64,000 nucleotides of DNA from positions 1-64,000 of the forward strand of contig NZ_JXQQ01000047.1 in the NCBI RefSeq assembly GCF_000834655.1, in the 5' to 3' direction. Below, in pieces: positions 59,005-64,000 of this stretch. Each line of letters starts with the position of its first letter. Positions within the stretch are counted from its first letter, which is position 1. The notes under the pieces were generated by a model, which saw nothing but the letters and a program-made list of their open reading frames with translations, was not told where the DNA came from and did not search any database. Source of the stretch: Variovorax paradoxus (lineage in GTDB: Bacteria; Pseudomonadota; Gammaproteobacteria; Burkholderiales; Burkholderiaceae_C). The translations under genes and the position numbers were made by a program.

Positions 59005-59760
59005 ATGACCACCACCAGCAACACCGCCCGCATCGCCCGGGTCGCCATCGTCACCGGCGCATCGCGCGGCATCGGCGCCGCCGTCGCGCAGCGCCTCTCG
59101 AAGGACGGCTTCGCCGTCGCCGTCAACTACGCCTCGGGCGCCGCGCAGGCCGACGCACTGGTCGCCGAACTCACTGCGGCCGGCGGCAAGGCCATCGCGG
59201 TCAAGGCCGACGTGGCCAGCGCCGACGAAGTGCGCGCCATGTTCGACACCGTCGAAGCGCAGCTCGGCAAGGTCGACGTGCTGGTCAACAACGCCGGCGT
59301 GCTCAAGACCGTGCCGCTGGCCGACCACACCGACGCGCTCTACGACCAGACCTTCGACATCAACGTGCGCGGCACCTTCAACACGCTGCGCGAAGCCGCC
59401 ACGCGGCTGAACGAAGGCGGGCGCATCGTCAATTTCTCGAGCACCACGCTCGCGCTGAACATGCCCGGCTACGCGATCTACAACGCCACCAAGGCGGCGG
59501 TCGAGGCCTTCACGCATGTGTTCGCCAAGGAGCTGCGCGGCCGCAACGTCACGGTGAACGCCGTGGCGCCGGGCCCGATCGCCACTTCGCTGTTCCTCGA
59601 CGGCAAGACCGACGAGCAGATCCAGGCCTTCGCCAAGATGCCGCCCCTGCAGCGCCTGGGCCAGCCCGAGGACATCGCCTCGGTGGTGGCCTTCCTCACC
59701 GGTCCCGACGCGGGCTGGGTCAACGGCCAGATCCTGCGCGCCAACGGCGGCGTCGCCTGA
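59005..59760 (+). CDS. Short-chain dehydrogenase/reductase 1
   Basis: 251 aa. Cofactor motif TGASRGIG (residues 17-24), NNAG, and catalytic Ser, Tyr, Lys in NFSSTTLALNMPGYAIYNATKAAVEAF. AAAGGA lies eight bases before the ATG. C-terminus GWVNGQILRANGGVA is classical for the FabG-like branch. NAD(P)H oxidoreductase of unknown substrate, expressed with the next SDR gene under the divergent LysR. Confidence 0.92.
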   Translation: MTTTSNTARIARVAIVTGASRGIGAAVAQRLSKDGFAVAVNYASGAAQADALVAELTAAGGKAIAVKADVASADEVRAMFDTVEAQLGKVDVLVNNAGVLKTVPLADHTDALYDQTFDINVRGTFNTLREAATRLNEGGRIVNFSSTTLALNMPGYAIYNATKAAVEAFTHVFAKELRGRNVTVNAVAPGPIATSLFLDGKTDEQIQAFAKMPPLQRLGQPEDIASVVAFLTGPDAGWVNGQILRANGGVA

Positions 59761-59810
59761 ATTCCCTTCCATCCATCCACGAACTCAATCCAGTCTTTCG
59801 GAGAAACACC

Positions 59811-60707
59811 ATGCAAAAGCAAATCGTCCTGGTCACCGGCGCAGGCACCGGCATCGGCAAGCTCAGCGCCCAATCCCTGGCCGAGGCGGGCCACGTGGTC
59901 TACGCGTCGATGCGCGACATCGCGGGCCGCAACAGCGGCCGCGCCGCCGAAATGCGCAGCTACGCCGCCGCCAAGGGCCTGCAACTGCATCCGCTCGAAC
60001 TCGACGTGCTCTCGCAGGAGTCCGCCGATGCGGCCGCGGCCACCATCGTTCGCGAGCAGGGCCACATCGACGTGGTGATGCAGAACGCCGGCCACCTCGT
60101 GGTCGGGCCGACCGAAGCCTTCACGCCCGAGGAAATTGCCCGGGTGTTCGACACCAACGTGCTCGGCGCCCAGCGCGTGAACCGCGCGGTGCTGCCGTAC
60201 CTTCGCAAGCAGGAGTCCGGCCTGATGCTGTGGATCAGCAGCAGCACCACCAAGGGCGGCTTCCCGCCGTTTATGGGCCCCTACGGTGCGGCCAAGGCCG
60301 CGATGGATTCGCTGGCCGTCACGCTGGCCTACGAGATCGCGCGCTTCGGCATCGAGACCTCGATCATGGTGCCCGGCGCCTTCACCAAGGGCACCGACCA
60401 TTTCCCGAGCGCCGGCAAGCCCGCCGACGCCGACACCACGGCCGCCTATGGCCGCTACGACGGTGTGATGGACCGGATCGGCCAGAGCCTCTCGGCGCTC
60501 ACGCCCGACGACGCCGACCCGCAGGCCGTGGCCGACGAGATCGTGCGCATCGTGGGCCTGCCGGCCGGGCAGCGCCCGATGCGTTCGGTGATCGACTTCG
60601 TGGGCGATGGCGCCAGGGAAGTGTTCGAGGTGTCGGAGCGCGTGCGCATCGACTTCGCGCACCGCATCGGCATGGGTGACCTGCTCGAAGCGAAGATCAA
60701 GCGCTGA
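59811..60707 (+). CDS. Short-chain dehydrogenase/reductase 2
   Basis: 298 aa. TGAGTGIGKLSAQSLAEAGH binds the cofactor; QNAG, and SSSTTKGGFPPFMGPYGAAKAAMDS holds the catalytic Ser/Tyr/Lys. About 50 residues longer than SDR 1 at the C-terminus. GGAGAAACACC precedes the ATG. It follows SDR 1 after 50 bases. Substrate not recognised. Confidence 0.9.
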   Translation: MQKQIVLVTGAGTGIGKLSAQSLAEAGHVVYASMRDIAGRNSGRAAEMRSYAAAKGLQLHPLELDVLSQESADAAAATIVREQGHIDVVMQNAGHLVVGPTEAFTPEEIARVFDTNVLGAQRVNRAVLPYLRKQESGLMLWISSSTTKGGFPPFMGPYGAAKAAMDSLAVTLAYEIARFGIETSIMVPGAFTKGTDHFPSAGKPADADTTAAYGRYDGVMDRIGQSLSALTPDDADPQAVADEIVRIVGLPAGQRPMRSVIDFVGDGAREVFEVSERVRIDFAHRIGMGDLLEAKIKR

Positions 60708-60753
60708 GCGGGATGTCACAAGGAACCGGTAGATCTTCCTGTCCAATAGCGGC

Positions 60754-60978
60754 ATGGACTATCCACCGAACGAGCTCGCGGAGCGCCTCACCGAACTCGA
60801 GATCAAGTCGAGCTACGCCGACGACCTGCTGGAACAGCTGAACATGACGATCTACCGGCAACAGCAGCAGATCGACAGCCTGATCCAGCAGGTGGCGCAT
60901 CTGCGGCAGCAGAGCCAGAACGCAGGACAGGACGGAGCGGCGCGCAATCTTCGCGACGAGCTACCGCCGCATTACTGA
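60754..60978 (+). CDS. slyX: SlyX family protein
   Basis: 74 aa. LAERLTELEIKSSYADDLLEQLNMTIYRQQQQIDSLIQQVAHLRQQ is the coiled-coil signature of SlyX, ending in the usual DELPPHY tail. Function unknown; E. coli slyX neighbours the prolyl isomerase slyD, which is absent here. Its 3' end is 23 bases before a family 2 repeat. Confidence 0.9.
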   Translation: MDYPPNELAERLTELEIKSSYADDLLEQLNMTIYRQQQQIDSLIQQVAHLRQQSQNAGQDGAARNLRDELPPHY

Positions 60979-61001
60979 CTCGATCGTTCGAGGAACGCCT
61001 T

Positions 61002-61082
61002 GGAGCCGGCTTTGCCGGGCCACTGGTCTTGCCCCGGCGAGGGGGTTGGCGAAGCGACACGAAGTGCGCGAAGCCTGGGGGA
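61002..61082. repeat. Intergenic repeat family 2, copy B
   Basis: Matches the stretch 20270-20351 closely, from GAGCCGGCTTTGCCGGGCC through TTGCCCCGGC-GGGGG to AGCGACACGAAGTGCGCG and AGCCTGGGGG. It lies between the 3' ends of slyX and the convergent hemolysin III family gene, whose stop codon abuts it. Confidence 0.8.
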
Positions 61083-61083
61083 G

Positions 61084-61785
61084 TTACCCATGAGAATGCC
61101 AGAGCACGGCGAAGAAATGGCAGGTGCTGCCGGCCAGCACGAACAGGTGCCACACCGAATGCGCAAAGCGGATCCGGTTGTCGAACAGGAAGACGACGGC
61201 ACCCGCCGTATAGAAGAGTCCGCCGGCCACGAGCCAGCCCAGCCCCGCCGGTGACATGCGCTCGTAGAGCGGCACCGCGGCCATCAGCGCCATCCATCCC
61301 ATCGCCACATAGAGCCCGGTGGACCACAGCGGGTGCTGCAACCGGTTGAACAGCTTGGCGCCCACGCCCAACGCGGCCGCGGCGCAGATGGCGCCGAACA
61401 GGGTCCATCCCCAAGGCCCGCGCAGCACGCCGAACAGGAAGGGCATGTAGCTGCCCGCAATGAAGAGATAGATGGCCGCGTGGTCCAGCCGGTTGAACCA
61501 GGCCTTGGCTCGGCCGATGGGCAGCGCGTGGTACAGCGTGGAGATCAGGTACAGCACGATGGCCGTGCCGGCGAAGAGCGAGGCGCCGACCACGCTCGCG
61601 GCCTGGCCCTTCTGCGCGGCGCTGTAGATCAGGATCGGCAGCGAGGCGATCGCCAGCACGAGGCCGAGGCCGTGGCTCAGGGCATTGAAGAGCTCTTCCA
61701 TCCCCGTCTGGTCTCGCGCCGCGGACACCGGCTTCTTCGGATCTGGGGAGAGGGGCTGCGGCTGCAGGAGCGGGCTATTCGTCAT
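61084..61785 (-). CDS. Hemolysin III (PAQR) family membrane protein
   Basis: 233 aa with seven membrane helices. MEELFNALSHGLGLVLAIASLPIL, STLYHALPIGRAKAWFNRLDHAAIYLFIAGSYMPF and RFAHSVWHLFVLAGSTCHFFAVLWH contain the conserved Ser/His/Asp zinc site of the family. Despite the name, members are thought to be lipid hydrolases or metal/lipid homeostasis proteins, not toxins. ATG 61785 is chosen; a longer start at 61845 lacks family support. Confidence 0.9.
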   Translation of the reverse strand: MTNSPLLQPQPLSPDPKKPVSAARDQTGMEELFNALSHGLGLVLAIASLPILIYSAAQKGQAASVVGASLFAGTAIVLYLISTLYHALPIGRAKAWFNRLDHAAIYLFIAGSYMPFLFGVLRGPWGWTLFGAICAAAALGVGAKLFNRLQHPLWSTGLYVAMGWMALMAAVPLYERMSPAGLGWLVAGGLFYTAGAVVFLFDNRIRFAHSVWHLFVLAGSTCHFFAVLWHSHG

Positions 61786-61846
61786 CAGGAACAGAACCTC
61801 ACGAATCGGGTTTGGTTCCGCACTTACGCGAAACCGGCAGATCATG

Positions 61847-62407
61847 TTACTTGACCTGCTGTTTGCCGAGTTTGCGCGCCAATGTGCGCCGATGCATCCC
61901 GAGGCGCCGCGCGGTCTCGGAGATGTTGAAGCCGGTCTCTGCCAGCATCTCGTGGATGCGCTCCCATTCGAGGGTCTTGATCGAGGTCGAGCGGTTGGTC
62001 AGCTCCACCTCGGTGGTACCGGTCGCGCGGCCGAAGGCGGCCTCGATGTCGTCGGTGTTCGAAGGCTTGGCCAGGTAATGGCAGGCGCCCAGCTTGATGG
62101 CCTCCACCGCGGTGGCGATGCTGGCAAAACCCGTGAGCACCACGATCAGCATCTTTGGGTTGTGCTGGTGCAGCATCTGCACGCACGCCAGGCCCGAGGC
62201 CTCGCCGTTGAGCTTGAGGTCGACCACCGCATAACCGGGCGACTGGTCGGGCGAGCGGGTCTCCAGCAGCGCCTGCACCTCGTCGGCATTGCTCGCGTGC
62301 ATCACCGCATAGCCGCGGCGCTCGAAGGAGCGGCTGAGCGTGCGCGCGAAGGCGCCGTCGTCCTCGACGATGAGCAACTGGCGCTGGGGTTCGGCGACTT
62401 CGGTCAT
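61847..62407 (-). CDS. regA: Redox response regulator RegA/ActR family
   Basis: 186 aa. Receiver domain with acidic pocket LIVEDDGAF and phosphoacceptor D in YAVVDLKLNGEASGL; VLTGFASIATAVEAIKLGACHYLAKP completes it. The C-terminus is a Fis-type helix-turn-helix (IHEMLAETGFNISETARRLGMHRRTLARKL). In the family RegA controls respiration, carbon and hydrogen metabolism in response to redox state. Its start overlaps the kinase stop in ATGA (62404-62407). Confidence 0.95.
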   Translation of the reverse strand: MTEVAEPQRQLLIVEDDGAFARTLSRSFERRGYAVMHASNADEVQALLETRSPDQSPGYAVVDLKLNGEASGLACVQMLHQHNPKMLIVVLTGFASIATAVEAIKLGACHYLAKPSNTDDIEAAFGRATGTTEVELTNRSTSIKTLEWERIHEMLAETGFNISETARRLGMHRRTLARKLGKQQVK

Positions 62408-63828
62408 GGCTTTGCTGTGGCGATGGGCTCGGCGCCCGCAATCTCCGCGTCGTCGCCTTCCTCTTCTTCCAGCACGATGGCTGCGAGCGGCAGCGTGACC
62501 GTGACGATGGCGCCGCCCTCGGGCCGGTTGCGGGCCGCAACGCGGCCGCCCAGGGTGCGCGCCACGTTGGCGACGAGGAAAAGCCCGAGCCCGCCGCCCG
62601 GGCGGCCCTTGCTCGACTGGTAGGGCTTGCCGAATTCCTTGAGGATCGCCGGCAGGAACCCGGGGCCTGCATCGGTGACCGTGATCGTGAGGTCGTCGGC
62701 GTCGTGCGCCGCTTCGAGGCGCAGCCAGTGCGGCGAGGCCTCCAGGGCGTTGTCGAGCACGTTGCAGATCATCTGCTTGAGCGCCGAGTCGGAGACCATC
62801 GGGAGGTCGTGCCCGAACCGGTTGTCGTAGTCGAACTCTTCCACCGGGCGCGTGGTGCGCCACTCTTGCACGAGGTCGTCGAGGAAGGTGCTCACGGTGG
62901 TTTCTTCGGACGACTCGCCGCGCGCCTCGCCGGCCGACAGCAGGATGCCGCTCACGATGCTCTTGCAGCGCTGGATCTGCAGCTCCATCTCGGCCACCTC
63001 GGTGAGCAGTTCGGGGTCGGAGCTGAAGTGCGGCAGCCGGCGCCAGTCGCCCAGGATCACCGCCAGCGTGGCGAGCGGCGTGCCCAGCTCGTGCGCGGCG
63101 CCCGAGGCGAGCAGGCCCATACGCACGATGTGTTCTTCTTCCGAGGCGCGCTGGCGCAGGTCGGCCAGCCGCGCGTCGCGCGCGCGCAGGTTGCGGCTGA
63201 TGCGGGTGATGAAGATCACCAGCAGCGCCGCATTGAGCGCAAAGCACACCAGCATGCCCTGGATGTACGGGCTCCAGAGGCCACGGTCGTGGTCCAGCGG
63301 CAGCGCGAGCGGGCGCGAGAAAAGCGCCAGCCCGGCGAAGCACAGGCTGGTGATGACCACGATGGTCCAGGTCGACCAGGCCTTCAGCAGCACCGCGCCC
63401 AGGATCACCTGCAGCAGGTAGAGAAAGACGAACGGGTTGGTCGCGCCGCCGCTCAGGTAGAGCTGGGCCGTGAGCGTCGCCACGTCGACCAGGAGCGCCA
63501 GGAACAGCTCGCCGTTGGTCACCCGGCGGTGGGTGCGCGAGCGCAGCAGGCTCACCATGTTGAAGAGCGCGAGACAGGTGAGCACCTGCAGCATGTTGTC
63601 CAGCGGGAGCCGGATGCCGAAGCCGTAGTGCACCACCAGGATGGTGGCCACCTGTCCGACCACCGCGAACCAGCGCAGCTGGATCAGCTGCTGCATGTTC
63701 TTGTGGCCGGTGGCGTTGTCCAGGCTCGCCACGCCGGCGCGGAGGGCTTGCAGCTCGCCTGCGACCGCGGCCACGGCGTCAGTCGCGATGCGCATCGGGG
63801 CGGGGGCGGAGCTCGGCATGTGCCGCAT
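62404..63828 (-). CDS. regB: Redox sensor histidine kinase RegB/PrrB family
   Basis: 474 aa. About six membrane helices hold the quinone motif SGGATNPFVFLYLLQ (GGxxNPF). H-box GLLASGAAHELGTPLATLAVI and, 42 residues later, the redox cysteine in MELQIQRCKSIVSGIL, the same spacing as H225/C265 of Rhodobacter RegB. Kinase boxes NVLDNALEAS and GGGLGLFLV follow. It senses quinone or redox state in the inner membrane and phosphorylates RegA. Start: ATG 63828 (MRHMPSS) or the later MRIATD; both overlap the SURF1 3' end. Confidence 0.94.
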   Translation of the reverse strand: MRHMPSSAPAPMRIATDAVAAVAGELQALRAGVASLDNATGHKNMQQLIQLRWFAVVGQVATILVVHYGFGIRLPLDNMLQVLTCLALFNMVSLLRSRTHRRVTNGELFLALLVDVATLTAQLYLSGGATNPFVFLYLLQVILGAVLLKAWSTWTIVVITSLCFAGLALFSRPLALPLDHDRGLWSPYIQGMLVCFALNAALLVIFITRISRNLRARDARLADLRQRASEEEHIVRMGLLASGAAHELGTPLATLAVILGDWRRLPHFSSDPELLTEVAEMELQIQRCKSIVSGILLSAGEARGESSEETTVSTFLDDLVQEWRTTRPVEEFDYDNRFGHDLPMVSDSALKQMICNVLDNALEASPHWLRLEAAHDADDLTITVTDAGPGFLPAILKEFGKPYQSSKGRPGGGLGLFLVANVARTLGGRVAARNRPEGGAIVTVTLPLAAIVLEEEEGDDAEIAGAEPIATAKP

Positions 63829-64000
63829 TTTCACCGCTGCCGCCGGCTGGCCCTGCGGCGCGCCTGCGTCCGTCGCGCCAGACGAACCACGCAGCGCCCA
63901 GCACCATCAGCGCGAGGCCGTACCAGGTGAGGGCGTAGACGAGGTGGCTGTTGGGGAACGCGATGACCGTGAGGCCGCGCACCGGGTAGTCGGCTGTCTC
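63779..64000 (-). CDS. SURF1 family cytochrome oxidase assembly protein, 3' end only
   Basis: Partial: the gene runs off the right edge of the window; 73 residues remain. YPVRGLTVIAFPNSHLVYALTWYGLALMVLGAAWFVWRDGRRRA is the C-terminal block and second membrane helix of SURF1/Shy1, which assists heme-copper oxidase assembly. Its 3' end overlaps the regB start by about 50 bases, so oxidase assembly and redox sensing genes are probably transcribed together. Confidence 0.88.
   Translation of the reverse strand, partial: ETADYPVRGLTVIAFPNSHLVYALTWYGLALMVLGAAWFVWRDGRRRAAGPAGGSGENAAHAELRPRPDAHRD

Noticed and set aside
1..64000. Long open frames antisense to real genes across the window (for example opposite metG, fdnG and the panB-nadB genes)
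   Set aside because: High G+C makes stop codons rare on the opposite strand; these frames have arginine/histidine/alanine-rich products, no family motifs and no RBS, and overlap well-supported genes.
1..64000. CRISPR arrays, phage genes or insertion sequences
   Set aside because: No regularly spaced repeats, transposase, integrase or phage structural genes were found; the repeats seen are isolated intergenic palindromes.

Overview
The window is high-GC, gene-dense chromosomal DNA from a betaproteobacterium. Gene content (DUF3460-scpA-nadB-panBC, RegBA next to SURF1, many LysR regulators, G+C-rich intergenic palindromes) points to Burkholderiales, most likely Comamonadaceae near Variovorax; this is a judgement from gene content and style, not a database match. 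No phage, insertion sequence, CRISPR array, rRNA operon or gene-free stretch over 300 bases was seen.

Region 1 (1-21.5 kb) is housekeeping and accessory metabolism. A minus-strand run carries queuosine (queD, queE), pantothenate (panB, panC), NAD (nadB) and chromosome segregation (scpA) genes. It is followed by a lipoprotein, a SulP transporter, an orphan hypX/hoxX, metG, a frameshifted hexapeptide acyltransferase-like gene, an isocitrate dehydrogenase-family gene, a secreted phosphodiester glycosidase-like protein, yceH, an Lrp/M20/diaminopropionate ammonia-lyase locus, a patatin and apbC.

Region 2 (21.5-51 kb) is the centre of interest: a formate, molybdenum and selenium cluster. On the plus strand are a LysR regulator, an OFA-type (oxalate/formate) transporter, a ModE-like regulator, modBAC, a Cys-type FdhF/YdeP molybdoenzyme, a small winged-helix-like protein and fdhD. 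A 33-bp site with LysR-type dyad symmetry is shared by the transporter and fdhF-like promoters. On the minus strand a long transcription unit runs lipoprotein, fdnG (with an in-frame UGA for selenocysteine 196 and a SECIS-like hairpin), fdnH, fdnI, fdhE, selA, an acyl-CoA dehydrogenase-like flavoprotein, a PhnD-fold protein without signal peptide, a TusA-like/ferritin-like fusion, selB and tRNA-Sec (selC). selD lies opposite, divergent from a PhnDCEE-type ABC transporter operon that ends in the tRNA 2-selenouridine synthase mnmH. Every protein needed to make and insert selenocysteine, except general seryl-tRNA synthetase, is therefore here, together with candidate new selenium genes: a possible selenium-oxyanion importer and three unexplained genes between selB and selA.

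Region 3 (51-64 kb) holds an orphan FtsX-type permease, an OLD-like ATPase, two LysR regulators next to an MFS exporter and two short-chain dehydrogenases, slyX, a hemolysin III family protein, the redox two-component pair RegB/RegA and the 3' end of a SURF1 gene cut by the window edge.

Two families of intergenic repeats are present: paired palindromes rich in CCCTCCCC/GGGGAGGG (five places) and a roughly 80-bp element ending CGACACGAAGTGCGCG-AGCCTGGGGG (two places).
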